Origin: Clostridia bacterium
GTDB lineage: Bacteria > Bacillota > Clostridia > Oscillospirales > CAG-272
DNA length: 64,000 nt
Direction of reading: 5' to 3'
NCBI GenBank assembly: GCA_017462485.1
Contig: JAFTRA010000015.1
Span: forward strand, 34,609 to 98,608
Below, piece after piece: positions 26,353-36,809 of this stretch. Each line of letters begins with the position of its first letter. Position 1 is the stretch's first letter. A model generated the notes under the pieces. The model was not told the DNA's origin. It saw nothing but the letters and a program-made list of their open reading frames with translations, and made no database searches. The translations under genes and the position numbers were made by a program.

Positions 26353-29300
26353 ATGCAAAACTCAACTCCAAAAGCAAAAAGAATGAAGACGTTCGGCAAA
26401 AAGCTCGCCGTTCTCTTAACGCTTGCAGCTCTTCTCGTTCAGGCACTCGCCTTTTCGGTGGCTGCAACGGCTGACAACGTTCATTCTTACATTCAAAAAG
26501 GCACCGTTGGAAAAGACAGCTTTGGAAATTCCAGCAGCTCTGCAGGCGGCATCGGTAATTTTAACAGCGATGAAGTTATTCAGCAGCTCAAAAAGGATTT
26601 CCTCAAAACTCTCAACGAGGACCTGGTTCATAAAATCGAAGATTATGAGCTTAAAGGCGAGGTAGGAGTAATTCTCACCTTCTCTGACAATTCACTCATT
26701 GATGAATACACTAAATCTTCGTCCGATAAGATGACCTTTAGCGAATACGTTGAATCGTCCGGAGCAAAGGAGCTTAAATCAAAGCTTCAGCGCAATCAGG
26801 ACAGCGTTCTTGAAAAGCTAACCAAAAACGGTCTTATTATGAAAGTCGAGCATACATATGACAGCATTCTCGACGGCGCTTTTGTTCGTACCACCTATGA
26901 GCAGATAGAGGCGCTCTCTAAGGTAGACGGTATTGAGAGAATTATGATTTCCAATACTTACCTCCCTGCCGCCGCAGTTGAGAACCCCGTTGACGTTTAC
27001 GAAACGGGTATATTCAATAGCAGCGACATTTCCTTCACCGGTAAGGGAACGATAGTTGCGATTCTTGACACGGGTTGCGACTATACTCACAGTGCGTTCA
27101 CGACACACACTGTAGTTGATCCTCTTTATAACCGTGACGACATCGCTGAAAGACTCGGTTCTCTTATTGCAAACACCTACGGCGACGAGCTTGAAGCCAG
27201 AGAGGTATATTACGGTAATATCACCGGTGGAAAAATAGCCTACGGTTACGACTACGCTGATAAGGATACCGACATAATGCCCTTGTCAAGTGAGCACGGT
27301 ACCCACGTTGCAGGTATTATAGGCGGTTACGATGACACTATTACCGGTGTTGCTATCGATACGCAGTTCGCAATAATGAAGGTGTTCAGCGACTACGAGC
27401 AAGGAGCTGAGGACGGTGATATTATCGCTGCTCTTGAGGACTCCGTTAAGCTTGGAGTTGACGCGATAAACATGAGCCTTGGCACTTCGTGCGGCTTCTC
27501 CTTCGAGTCCGAGCCCGACAAGGTTTATAAAAACGAGCTTTACGGTAAGATCCAGGATGCGGGAATTTCTCTCGTTGTTGCTGCATCAAACGACTATAGC
27601 TCCGGATTCGGTTCCGAGCAGGGCAACACTAACAAGACAGACAACCCCGACTCCGCTACCGTCGGCGCTCCTTCTACTTACGAAGCTGCTCTTTCCGTTG
27701 CATCTATTAACGGAAACAAAGAGAACTATATGTTAGTTAACGGTGACCGTATAGTATTCTTCAACGAATCATACAATATGGCGTCTAAGAAGTACAACTT
27801 CTTCGAGATGCTCGGCGTTACAGCAGAAAATCCCACCGCAGAGCTTGAGTACGTTACCGTTCCCGGCTTAGGATACGCCATAAACTACGCGGGAATTGAT
27901 GTGAACGGCAAGATAGCTCTTATCTCCAGAGGAGATATTACCTTCGAGGAAAAGGTTCAGTACGCTCAGGAAGCCGGTGCTGCAGCCGCTATTATATACA
28001 ACAACGTCTTCGGTGAAATATCGATGACTGTTGGTAACCACATAAAGATTCCCGTAATCTCGATAACCAAGGACGACGGTGATGCTATGGCATCAGTTCC
28101 AAGCGGAAAGGTTGAATTCAATTTTGCGAACGAAGCAGGTCCCTTTATGTCCGACTTCTCGAGCTGGGGCCCCAATCCCGACCTTACCCTTAAGCCTGAA
28201 ATTACCGCTCACGGCGGCAACATTCTTTCCGCTATCCCCGGAGGTGAATACGAGGAGCTTAGCGGAACGAGTATGGCGGCTCCGAATATGTGCGGTATTA
28301 CCGTCCTTATCAGACAGTACGTTAAAGAAAAATACCCCAACATGAGCGCTACCGAGGTTCGCGACCTCGTTAACCAGCTTTGCATGTCAACCGCAACCAT
28401 CGCTCTCAATAATAAGGGTAACCCTTATTCTCCCAGAAAGCAGGGCGCAGGTATCGCAGACATAAAGAAATCTACCACTACAGGCGCATATCTCTACGTT
28501 GACGGAATCGGTAAGACCAAGCTTGAGCTTGGCGATGATCCTTTGAGAACCGGTGTTTATACAATGAGCATCAATCTCAAGAACATATCCGACAAGGCTT
28601 TGAGCTACGTTCTCGGAAATATCACCATGACCGAAAGCATATCCGAATCCGAGCCCGAATACGTAGCAGAGATGGCATACTTGCTCTCGAACACTGCGGA
28701 GTATTCCGTTGAAGGCGGAACTCTTGCCAACGGAGTTGTTACCGTTGCAGCGGGCACTACCGCTAAAGTTACCATAACCCTCAAGCTTTCCGCTGAGGAT
28801 AAAGCATATCTCAATTCCACTTTCGCAAACGGTATGTTCGTTGAAGGCTACATCACCTTCGATAATACCGACGAGAACGACGTTGACCTCAACGCTCCCT
28901 TCCTTGCGTTCTACGGAGACTGGGGCGAGGCTCCTATCTTCGACCTTGATTTCTACGAGGAGGAGACCGAGGCTCATAACAACGCCATCGACGAGGATGA
29001 CAAGATCAAGGCAGATTACTACGCAACCACGCCTCTTGGCTCTTACTATTACGACTACCTCATCCCTCTCGGAAGCTTCGTTTACAAAATAGACGAGGAA
29101 AACTATACAGTCATCCCCGGTACCAGAGAGCACGCGGCAGTTTCCTACTTTGCTGATGCTATTTCGGGTATTTACGGTGTATATACCGGTCTTTTAAGAG
29201 GTGCTAAGGAATTAAACATTTCCATAGTTGATACCGCAACCGGTGAGGAAGTATGGAGTGAAACTCAGTATAACTGCTATAAAGCGCACTATGGCGGAGT

Positions 29301-32300
29301 TCCTTATCCCTACGTATCGCGCTTTAACATCAGCACCATAGATTTACAAAACGGAACAACCTTTGGAAGCAACAACACGAAATACGAGGTTACGATGACC
29401 GCTAAGCTCGACTGGGATAGCGAAACCCGTAACTCAGTTGACACATATCAGTTCTCCTTCTACATTGATTACGAGGCGCCCACCGTTACCGGAGCCGAGT
29501 TCAGAAAAGAATACGATAAAGTTAAAGAGGAATACAGATATTACGTAGATATAATGGTCTACGACAACCATTACGCAATGTCACTCCGTCCCGTAGTGCT
29601 TTACGAATATACGGACAGCAAGGGCGAGGTTGAAAGAACGTTCTCTTCTCTTTGCGAATATCCTATTCCCATCTATCAGGAAAACAAGGGCGAAGCAACC
29701 AAGGTCACTCTTGAAATCACCGATTACATTGATATTATCGCGAGAAGCGCTAAGCCCGAAGGTCTTTCAATTTACATTGACGACTACGCATTGAACTCGG
29801 GAGTTGCTTATATTCCCTTCCCCGAGACAGATAGCACCGACCTCGAGTTCCTTGAGGAAGAGATTTCTCTCGATATAGGCGCTACTATGGATCTTGCGAC
29901 TCATCTCGTTCGTAAGAATACAACAGAAGCAATCGAAACCGATTACCTCAAGAATCTTACCTGGGAATCATCCAATCCTTCCGTTGTCGCTATCAAGAAC
30001 GGCAAAATAGAAGCTATGTCAAGCGGCAGCGCGGTAATAAAGGTTACAGGTTATTCGTGGAAGGACGGCAATCAGCAGCTCTATAAGAGCGTTGTCATAA
30101 ACGTCAGCGAAAACGTTATCGATAACCCTGAATCATCAGCAAACGTACCGATAGAATCATTTGAATTTATATCTTACGACACGCTGTTTGCGTTTAACAG
30201 CGATATAGATTTCTCCGAAATCGGTCGAACTGACACCTTCTCTTACTTTGACGGTAATTGCTCGATTTCATTCTATCCTTCAGAGCAAGTCAAGCTTAAT
30301 TATGCTCTTGAGCCCTGGAATCTCGCTGAAGACAGATATACTCTGGAGTGGTCTTCGAGCAACCCGAAGGTTGCTACGGTTGATGAAAACGGCGTCGTAA
30401 CCGCTGAAGCGGAAGGAAAAGCGAGAATAACCCTCAAGATAACCATTGACGGAAAGACGTCCCTCCTCGTAGCTCGCTGCTCGGTTGAGGTTAAGAGCGA
30501 GTTTATTATAGAGAACCGTACTCTTGTAGCTTATAAGGGTAAGGGCGGAGACGTTGTTATTCCCGACGACGAGGGCATACTTTACATTGGAGCTTATGCG
30601 TTCTGTCACTTCGATCTCGATAACGAAAAGGAAGTAGAAAAGGACGAAAACGGCTACTACGATTTCGATGAAAAGAAAACTCCTCTAAAGAACGAAACCG
30701 TAACGTCGGTAGTCATTCCCGACGGAGTTGAGGTTATAGAAAAATATGCGTTCTATAACTGCACGAAGCTCAGAGACGTAACTCTTCCGGATTCGTGTAA
30801 AACGATAAACACCTACGCATTCTCCGACTGCAAGGTGCTTGAAAACATAAATCTTAAAGACGTTAACGCAATTATGGACAATGCGTTCGACGGATGCAGA
30901 AGTCTTACCTGCGACGATATCGGCGGAATCGAGCTTTCCGAGGTTTACGCTATCGGTAACTATGCATTCAGAGGCACGAGAATTTTCTCTGCAAGCCTTC
31001 TCAACCTCGGTCTTACCGGTATCGGTTCCTTCGCGGATTGTGAGTATCTTGAGACCGTTGAGCTCGGTAAAAAGACGAGAATTGCGGCCAAGATGTTCGA
31101 AAATTCAGGAGTAAATTCGGTTATCGTTTATTCCGATACGGTTGGCGACAGAGCGTTTGCCGATTGCGAAAATCTGACTTCGATAGAATTCAAGAACGAC
31201 ATTACTTATCTTGGAGCCGGCGCATTTGATAACTGCAAAAACCTTGAGACCGTTACGTTTAACGGTGATTGTGAGCAGATTGCAAAGCTTGCTTTCCATG
31301 GATGTACTTCTCTCACGGATCTTACTCTTCCCGACTGCAATTTGGTAATCGGCGACGAAGCTTTCGTTAAATCCGGACTGAAAAATCTTAAATTCAGCGC
31401 AAATACGTCTCTTGATAATATCGGCATTAACGCATTTAAGGGTATCTCGAGCTTCTCAATAGACGTTTCAAAATCCAACATATATAAGCTTGACGGCAAT
31501 ACCGTTTACACTAAAGACGGAACTACACTCGTTTTCCGTCTTCCCACGGATAAGTCAACTTCATTCACAGTTCCCGCCACAGTTAAGAAAATAGGCGACG
31601 CTGCTTTCGTTTCCAACCCCTATATCGAAACCGTTACATTTGCCGACGGTTCTGTGCTTGAAAGCATCGGCAACGGAGCATTCTTGGGATGTACTCGTCT
31701 TAAAGAAGTAACGCTCCCCGATAACGTAGTAACAATCGGTGACAGTGCATTTGAAAACGCAACCCTCTTTAAAACCATTAATCTTGACAAGGTATCTTAC
31801 GTAGGTCAGAATGCATTCCGCAACACCGAGCTTACCTCCGTTTCTCTTACGACTGAAGGCGTTTATATCGGTAAATACGCATTCTATCAGCTCACAACGC
31901 TTAAATCTGCTAATATAGGCGCAAAGGCTGTTATAGATGAGTTTGCATTCTCCGAGACAGCTCTTACCTCCGTTGACTTCGTTGGCAAAGGCGTAAGCGT
32001 TGGCACCGGCGCATTCGCAGCTTGCGAAAAGCTTTCAAGCTTTGATTTTGAAAACATCAGCGGCAAGGTAGGAGATTATGCGTTTGCTCTCTGCACGTCT
32101 CTTAACACAGTCAATGCTCCTGAAATAACCGAACTTGGCTTTGCTGCTTTTGCTGACTGCTACGCTCTCAAGAACTTCACCGCTGCAAAGCTTGAAATAA
32201 TCGGCGATGCCGCATTCTCTCACAGATTCGGTACACGCGCAGACGGCGCGGCGTTCGAAACCGTTACGCTTCCCGCTCTCAAGGAAATCGGCCAGCAAGC

Positions 32301-34116
32301 CTTCTTCCACTGCCGTAAGCTTAAAACAATAGATCTTTCGAACGTAACCAAGATGGGAGCTGAAGCATTCTATGAATGCGAATCTCTTAAAACCGTTGTA
32401 ATTTCCGAAAAACTTGCTGATATTCCGGATTATGCATTTGCACTTTGCACTGAGCTTACCAGCATTGATCTTAGTAAGGCAGTATCCATAGGAGAGCTTG
32501 CGTTCTACGACGTACCTCTTCCTTCCGTTTTGAATCTTGATAACGCTGAGACTGTTGGCAATCTTGCATTCTACGGTGGAACCCTTACCTACAACAACTC
32601 CCAGACCTATACTCCCACCAATACGATAGTAACCGTCAACGCTCCTAAGCTTACTTCCGTTGGTGAACAGGCGTTCTACGATCTTGACACTCTCAAGAGC
32701 TTCAACGCACCCAAGCTTGAGTATATAGGAGCTGCAGCGTTCGCATATACCGGAATTGAAAAATTCCTTGTTGGCAGTGCGCTTAAAGACGTTGACTTCA
32801 AGGCGTTTGAAGGTTGCGAAAGTCTTACTCATTTCTATGCTGTTGTAAACGATGAGGAAACCAACAGTGCGGAATACGATAACGTTAAGATTTCTGACGG
32901 CGTTCTTTATCTTGTAACAGATAAGGGTTACGTACTGACCTCTTATCCCGCTGCAAAGAACGCAAAGGAATACAGCGTTATTGACGGAACTGTCAGAATA
33001 GAATTCTACGCAGCTTATAAAAACAGCACTCTTGAGACGCTTATACTTCCCTCTTCCCTCAAATATATAGGAAACCACGCCTTCGATGATTGTGAGAATC
33101 TCAAGGTTGTTAAGTTCAATTCCTATTATGCTCCCACGCTTGAAGGTACTTGGACAACAGCTTACGAAAGAATCAATCCCGAAAACGTTGAAGATTTCGT
33201 AGGATTTGATGACCTGTACAAGTATAATTATTACTATATCTTCGATGAAGAGATTTCTTATTCTCATATTTATCATTACTCTACCTTCAAGGGAACGATA
33301 GCGACTAAGGATGCTCAGGATCTTACATACGTTATTCCGCTCAATTCCAAAGGATATGATTCGATTGTTTACAATGCGTATTTCAATCCTTCCGAGACCG
33401 AAAACAGCGGAACCGTTATGGGACCCGACGTTATTTCCTTCATCGAGTCTGTAAATAAGCTTCCCGACGTTGTTGACCGCTTCGACTCAAAGCTTATAGA
33501 GGATGCAATAACCGCATATAACAAGATTTCCGGCAAGGAATCCGAAATGGCTTACGTTGACGAAGCTTACGTTACTAAGTTTAACGAGGCTTGCAGTCAG
33601 TATAACGTAAGTGTGGTTGAAAACAAACTCGCTCACCTCTTTGATATGGATATGACTAAGTATTGCTTCGAGCTTGTTAAGGATGCAAGAGCGTCTTACC
33701 TTGCGCTTTCCGATGCGGAAAAGGCAAACGTATCCAACGCATCCGTTCTTGATACCAAGCTTGCCGAGTTTAAGGCTGCTTGGGGTAAGGAAGTTGACTT
33801 CAACCTTACTTACGAACAGAACCTTCCTGTTCAAGACCCCCCCGTTGAAGAGCCTCCCACAACAGATGATCCCAATGGCGGACTTGACACTTGGGTGATA
33901 ATCGTTATAATAGTTGGAGCAGTTCTCGTAGCAGGCGCGGCTGCAGTAGCGGTAGTTCTTATACTCAAGAAAAAAAAGACTGCGGTAGAACAGTCCAAGG
34001 TTGAAGAGCCGAGTGAGGAAAGCCCTGAGGCTCAGTCCGAAAATGAAAACTCCGAAGCTCAGCCCGAAGAGAAAGACTCCGAAGCTCAGTCTGAAAATGA
34101 AGCTTCCGAACAGTAA
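26353..34116 (+). CDS. Giant subtilisin-like (S8) protease fused to Ig-like and LRR domains
   Basis: This 2587-residue protein has an N-terminal signal segment (about 17-40), a propeptide-like region (about 100-200) and an S8 protease domain with an apparently intact triad: Asp239 in AILDTGCDY, His315 in HGTHVAG and Ser640 in SGTSMAAPN. The oxyanion Asn is about 413. A protease-associated (PA) insert lies near 495-585. Fn3-like domains of the C5a-peptidase kind follow, then two Big_2 Ig-like domains (SSNPSVVAI and SSNPKVATV) and about 870 residues of LRR_5 repeats (about 1386-2255). A helical region, a C-terminal membrane helix (about 2513-2537), a KKKK stop-transfer and an acidic tail with repeated SEAQSEN units end the protein. 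It starts after AAGGAAG. Expected to be a cell-surface protease held at its C-terminus. Confidence 0.95.
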   Translation: MQNSTPKAKRMKTFGKKLAVLLTLAALLVQALAFSVAATADNVHSYIQKGTVGKDSFGNSSSSAGGIGNFNSDEVIQQLKKDFLKTLNEDLVHKIEDYELKGEVGVILTFSDNSLIDEYTKSSSDKMTFSEYVESSGAKELKSKLQRNQDSVLEKLTKNGLIMKVEHTYDSILDGAFVRTTYEQIEALSKVDGIERIMISNTYLPAAAVENPVDVYETGIFNSSDISFTGKGTIVAILDTGCDYTHSAFTTHTVVDPLYNRDDIAERLGSLIANTYGDELEAREVYYGNITGGKIAYGYDYADKDTDIMPLSSEHGTHVAGIIGGYDDTITGVAIDTQFAIMKVFSDYEQGAEDGDIIAALEDSVKLGVDAINMSLGTSCGFSFESEPDKVYKNELYGKIQDAGISLVVAASNDYSSGFGSEQGNTNKTDNPDSATVGAPSTYEAALSVASINGNKENYMLVNGDRIVFFNESYNMASKKYNFFEMLGVTAENPTAELEYVTVPGLGYAINYAGIDVNGKIALISRGDITFEEKVQYAQEAGAAAAIIYNNVFGEISMTVGNHIKIPVISITKDDGDAMASVPSGKVEFNFANEAGPFMSDFSSWGPNPDLTLKPEITAHGGNILSAIPGGEYEELSGTSMAAPNMCGITVLIRQYVKEKYPNMSATEVRDLVNQLCMSTATIALNNKGNPYSPRKQGAGIADIKKSTTTGAYLYVDGIGKTKLELGDDPLRTGVYTMSINLKNISDKALSYVLGNITMTESISESEPEYVAEMAYLLSNTAEYSVEGGTLANGVVTVAAGTTAKVTITLKLSAEDKAYLNSTFANGMFVEGYITFDNTDENDVDLNAPFLAFYGDWGEAPIFDLDFYEEETEAHNNAIDEDDKIKADYYATTPLGSYYYDYLIPLGSFVYKIDEENYTVIPGTREHAAVSYFADAISGIYGVYTGLLRGAKELNISIVDTATGEEVWSETQYNCYKAHYGGVPYPYVSRFNISTIDLQNGTTFGSNNTKYEVTMTAKLDWDSETRNSVDTYQFSFYIDYEAPTVTGAEFRKEYDKVKEEYRYYVDIMVYDNHYAMSLRPVVLYEYTDSKGEVERTFSSLCEYPIPIYQENKGEATKVTLEITDYIDIIARSAKPEGLSIYIDDYALNSGVAYIPFPETDSTDLEFLEEEISLDIGATMDLATHLVRKNTTEAIETDYLKNLTWESSNPSVVAIKNGKIEAMSSGSAVIKVTGYSWKDGNQQLYKSVVINVSENVIDNPESSANVPIESFEFISYDTLFAFNSDIDFSEIGRTDTFSYFDGNCSISFYPSEQVKLNYALEPWNLAEDRYTLEWSSSNPKVATVDENGVVTAEAEGKARITLKITIDGKTSLLVARCSVEVKSEFIIENRTLVAYKGKGGDVVIPDDEGILYIGAYAFCHFDLDNEKEVEKDENGYYDFDEKKTPLKNETVTSVVIPDGVEVIEKYAFYNCTKLRDVTLPDSCKTINTYAFSDCKVLENINLKDVNAIMDNAFDGCRSLTCDDIGGIELSEVYAIGNYAFRGTRIFSASLLNLGLTGIGSFADCEYLETVELGKKTRIAAKMFENSGVNSVIVYSDTVGDRAFADCENLTSIEFKNDITYLGAGAFDNCKNLETVTFNGDCEQIAKLAFHGCTSLTDLTLPDCNLVIGDEAFVKSGLKNLKFSANTSLDNIGINAFKGISSFSIDVSKSNIYKLDGNTVYTKDGTTLVFRLPTDKSTSFTVPATVKKIGDAAFVSNPYIETVTFADGSVLESIGNGAFLGCTRLKEVTLPDNVVTIGDSAFENATLFKTINLDKVSYVGQNAFRNTELTSVSLTTEGVYIGKYAFYQLTTLKSANIGAKAVIDEFAFSETALTSVDFVGKGVSVGTGAFAACEKLSSFDFENISGKVGDYAFALCTSLNTVNAPEITELGFAAFADCYALKNFTAAKLEIIGDAAFSHRFGTRADGAAFETVTLPALKEIGQQAFFHCRKLKTIDLSNVTKMGAEAFYECESLKTVVISEKLADIPDYAFALCTELTSIDLSKAVSIGELAFYDVPLPSVLNLDNAETVGNLAFYGGTLTYNNSQTYTPTNTIVTVNAPKLTSVGEQAFYDLDTLKSFNAPKLEYIGAAAFAYTGIEKFLVGSALKDVDFKAFEGCESLTHFYAVVNDEETNSAEYDNVKISDGVLYLVTDKGYVLTSYPAAKNAKEYSVIDGTVRIEFYAAYKNSTLETLILPSSLKYIGNHAFDDCENLKVVKFNSYYAPTLEGTWTTAYERINPENVEDFVGFDDLYKYNYYYIFDEEISYSHIYHYSTFKGTIATKDAQDLTYVIPLNSKGYDSIVYNAYFNPSETENSGTVMGPDVISFIESVNKLPDVVDRFDSKLIEDAITAYNKISGKESEMAYVDEAYVTKFNEACSQYNVSVVENKLAHLFDMDMTKYCFELVKDARASYLALSDAEKANVSNASVLDTKLAEFKAAWGKEVDFNLTYEQNLPVQDPPVEEPPTTDDPNGGLDTWVIIVIIVGAVLVAGAAAVAVVLILKKKKTAVEQSKVEEPSEESPEAQSENENSEAQPEEKDSEAQSENEASEQ

Positions 34117-34182
34117 TAAAATTTTCTGTTTGAATTATTGCATTTAGCCGTAAGAAAATCTAACTGACAAGTCTTACGACGA

Positions 34183-34221
34183 AAAAAACGAGGAGTATTG
34201 TGAAAAATCACGGTACTCCTC
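34183..34221 (-). terminator. Terminator of the peptide importer operon
   Basis: Stem gaggagta/tactcctc (34190-34197 and 34214-34221) with an inner gtga/tcac helix. On the minus strand it is followed by a run of six T. It lies about 100 bp after the stop of the small gene at 34321. Confidence 0.75.
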
Positions 34222-34270
34222 TAATATTAAATACAGATTTGATAAAATTAAGCATTGTGCGTATTAATTT

Positions 34271-34312
34271 TTCGGTCGGCGGATTCGCTTTGAATCTGCC
34301 GACCGAATTTCG
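34271..34312 (+). terminator. Long hairpin, probable terminator of the subtilase-LRR gene
   Basis: A 16-bp stem with one G-U pair (34271-34286 and 34292-34307) and a 5-nt loop, followed on the plus strand by a short interrupted T tract. It lies between convergent genes. The weak T tract lowers certainty. Confidence 0.5.
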
Positions 34313-34320
34313 TTTATAGG

Positions 34321-34587
34321 TCATTTGAGGAAAAAATACATGAAAAGCGCTGCTCCGCCAAACGCAAAAATAACTATCAAAAGCAACGGTAGATAGACCT
34401 GCGCAGCGGCAAGAATCATTGCCCAGCGCTCCTTTGCAGTTGCGTTTACACGGTTTTTCTTCTTTTCATTGAGCTCGTCAAGCTCCTCGGGAGTCATTCC
34501 CGAAAGTGCAGCCATCGAATAAATGGTTTCACCGTTGTCCTCAAGATATACCGTTTTTTGTTTTTTTTCTTTTCCCTGTTTTTTCAT
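34321..34587 (-). CDS. Small membrane protein at the end of the Opp operon
   Basis: An 88-residue protein with a Lys/Glu-rich N-terminal half and one or two hydrophobic segments at about 56-87 (AAAQVYLPLLLIVIFAFGG), ending FFLK. It starts 4 bp after the oppF stop and is followed by a terminator, so it is co-expressed with the importer. I do not recognise a family. It could be a small accessory subunit of the transporter; the tight coupling is the only evidence. Confidence 0.7.
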   Translation of the reverse strand: MKKQGKEKKQKTVYLEDNGETIYSMAALSGMTPEELDELNEKKKNRVNATAKERWAMILAAAQVYLPLLLIVIFAFGGAALFMYFFLK

Positions 34588-34591
34588 AAAA

Positions 34592-35626
34592 TCAGATCTC
34601 GTCTGAAAGATGGCAGGCTACGTAATGACCACCGCCCATATCCTTCATTTCGGGAGCTACCTCACGGCACTTATCGGTGCAGTACTTACATCTGGTATGG
34701 AATTTACAGCCCTTAGGAGGATTTGCAGGACTTGGAAGCTCACCCTCAAGAGCAACAGGCTCACTTTTTGCGTGAGGATTTGCCACAGGAACTGCCGAGA
34801 AGAGCGCTTGAGTATAAGGATGCTTCGCATTAGTGCATATTTCCCTTGTGCTTCCCATCTCAACGATATTTCCGAGATACATTACCGCAATATCATCGGA
34901 TATGTACTTAACAACGGAAAGGTCGTGAGAAATGAACATATATGACATTCCCTCTTCGCGCTGAAGCTTTTTAAGAAGGTTGATTATCTGCGCCTGAATG
35001 GAAACGTCAAGCGCTGATACAGGCTCATCGCAAATAACGAGCTTGGGCTTTACCGCAAGAGCGCGTGCAATACAAATTCTCTGACGCTGTCCGCCTGAGA
35101 ACTCGTGCGGATATCTGTCATAATGGTGCGGCTGAAGTCCGCATCTTTCCATTACGCTTCTTACGTAAGTGCCGACCTCTTCATCAGGTACTATTTTGTG
35201 CACCTTTACAGCCTCTCCTATAATGGCGCCGACGGTCATTCTGGGAGGAAGTGACGAATATGGATCCTGGAAAACGAGCTGAAGCTCGGTTCTGAGCTTA
35301 TAAAACTCTTTTTTGGATATAGTTGCAAGGTCATAGGTTGTCTTCTCGCCTTTATCGTTCACCGTAGTGTATTTTGCATTACCTTCGGTTACGTCGTAAA
35401 GACGAAGAATTGTTCTTCCAAGCGTTGTTTTACCGCAGCCGGACTCTCCGACGATACCGAGAGTTTTACCTCTCTCGAGCTTAAAGGAAACTCCATCCAC
35501 TGCGCGAAGGAATGATAGGGGTCTACCAAAGAAATCCTTGCTTACAGGAAAGTACTGCTTAAGTCCGTCAACCTCGAGAATATAATCCTTCTGCTGCTCG
35601 GACACCTCAAGAATTTTATCTTCCAT
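34592..35626 (-). CDS. oppF: Oligopeptide ABC transporter ATP-binding protein OppF
   Basis: A 344-residue ABC ATPase with Walker [11 protein letters not shown]-loop [13 protein letters not shown], signature FSGGQRQR and Walker [15 protein letters not shown]. The C-terminal oligopeptide/dipeptide-transporter extension contains Cys residues ([14 protein letters not shown]), as in OppD/OppF/DppF proteins. It would power peptide import with OppD in the cytoplasm. Its ATG overlaps the oppD stop (TGATG) and follows a GGGGGAG ribosome binding site. Confidence 0.95.
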   Translation of the reverse strand: MEDKILEVSEQQKDYILEVDGLKQYFPVSKDFFGRPLSFLRAVDGVSFKLERGKTLGIVGESGCGKTTLGRTILRLYDVTEGNAKYTTVNDKGEKTTYDLATISKKEFYKLRTELQLVFQDPYSSLPPRMTVGAIIGEAVKVHKIVPDEEVGTYVRSVMERCGLQPHHYDRYPHEFSGGQRQRICIARALAVKPKLVICDEPVSALDVSIQAQIINLLKKLQREEGMSYMFISHDLSVVKYISDDIAVMYLGNIVEMGSTREICTNAKHPYTQALFSAVPVANPHAKSEPVALEGELPSPANPPKGCKFHTRCKYCTDKCREVAPEMKDMGGGHYVACHLSDEI

Positions 35627-36804
35627 CAGCTCTCTCCCCCTTCCTCATCGTAAAGATGGCAGAACACACTGTGTGTTTCAGTTATTTTTATCTCCTTAGG
35701 ATAAGGCTTTCCTTCACAGCCTGCGCACCTCTTGCCGCATCTGCCCTTGAAAAGACACTCATCCGGAATATTAATCGGGTTAGGAACGTTACCCGGAATA
35801 CTGTAAAGCTCTTCTGCCGCATCAGACGCAAGAGAAGGCTTTGCCTTCTGAATGCCGATAGTATAAGGATGCATAGGATTATCGAATATCTCGTATACCG
35901 TACCCTTTTCAACTATCTTACCAGCATACATAACTACGACGTAGTCAGCCATTTCAGCAACTACACCAAGGTCGTGCGTTATAAGCATTACAGAAGCTCC
36001 ACGGTCAGCCTGAACGCGTTTAAGAAGCTTAAGTATCTGGCTCTGAATCGTAACGTCAAGCGCAGTCGTAGGCTCGTCCGCTATAATAAGCTTAGGGTTA
36101 CCCGTAAGAGCTATCGCTATCATAACTCTCTGACGCATACCGCCCGAAAGCTGATGAGGATAGTAGTCTATCATTGTTTCCGGCATAGGAATACCAACGG
36201 TAGTCAGCATCTCTATCGCCTTATTTCTTGCCTCTTCCTTAGTAGCCTCGGGATTGTTGAGATAAAATACCTCTTCAATCTGATATCCTACGGTAAATAC
36301 AGGGTTAAGGCTCGTCATAGGCTCCTGGAATATCATTGAGATATCCTTACCTCTGATACGGCACATATCAAGCGTGGGCATCTTGGTTACGTCATAGCAC
36401 ATATCACGGCCGTCCGCATTCTGACCAAGCTCATCAGAGTTAAATCTGATCTGACCGCCGACAACCTGACCTTGAGGCGCTTGAACAAGCTGCATTATAG
36501 AAAGGCTTGTAACGCTCTTTCCGCATCCTGACTCACCAACAAGTCCAACGATAGCATTCTTCGGAACGTCGAAGGAAATCTTATTTACCGAGCGAACAAC
36601 ACCGTTATCCGTGTAGAAGAAGGTTTCAAGGTCCTCTATCTCAAGCACGTTGTCGTTAGACTTCATAACGGTAGTAAACTGCTCGGAGGTTTTCTTTTGT
36701 CTTTTAATCTTCTCAAGACGCTTCATCTCGCGAAGATTGCTCTTTATGATCTCACGGCTTTCTTTCAAGGTGAGAAGATTTGGATTTTTCATCTGCTTAC
36801 TCAT
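35626..36804 (-). CDS. oppD: Oligopeptide ABC transporter ATP-binding protein OppD
   Basis: A 392-residue ABC ATPase with Walker A GESGCGKSV, Q-loop MIFQEPMTSLNPVF, signature LSGGMRQR and Walker B LIIADEPTTALDVT. The C-terminal Cys-rich OppD/OppF extension is present. It has about 50 charged residues before the ABC domain, longer than usual. I chose ATG 36804 because GAGG lies 8 bases away; the in-frame ATG at 36810 and GTG at 36813 are too close to it. Either way oppC and oppD nearly touch or overlap, which points to translational coupling. Confidence 0.94.
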   Translation of the reverse strand: MSKQMKNPNLLTLKESREIIKSNLREMKRLEKIKRQKKTSEQFTTVMKSNDNVLEIEDLETFFYTDNGVVRSVNKISFDVPKNAIVGLVGESGCGKSVTSLSIMQLVQAPQGQVVGGQIRFNSDELGQNADGRDMCYDVTKMPTLDMCRIRGKDISMIFQEPMTSLNPVFTVGYQIEEVFYLNNPEATKEEARNKAIEMLTTVGIPMPETMIDYYPHQLSGGMRQRVMIAIALTGNPKLIIADEPTTALDVTIQSQILKLLKRVQADRGASVMLITHDLGVVAEMADYVVVMYAGKIVEKGTVYEIFDNPMHPYTIGIQKAKPSLASDAAEELYSIPGNVPNPINIPDECLFKGRCGKRCAGCEGKPYPKEIKITETHSVFCHLYDEEGGES

Positions 36805-36809
36805 TTTCA

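Noticed and set aside
34271-34312. Hairpin as terminator of the importer operon on the minus strand
   Set aside because: On that strand it is followed by an A run; the hairpin at 34190-34221 has the T run and fits better.
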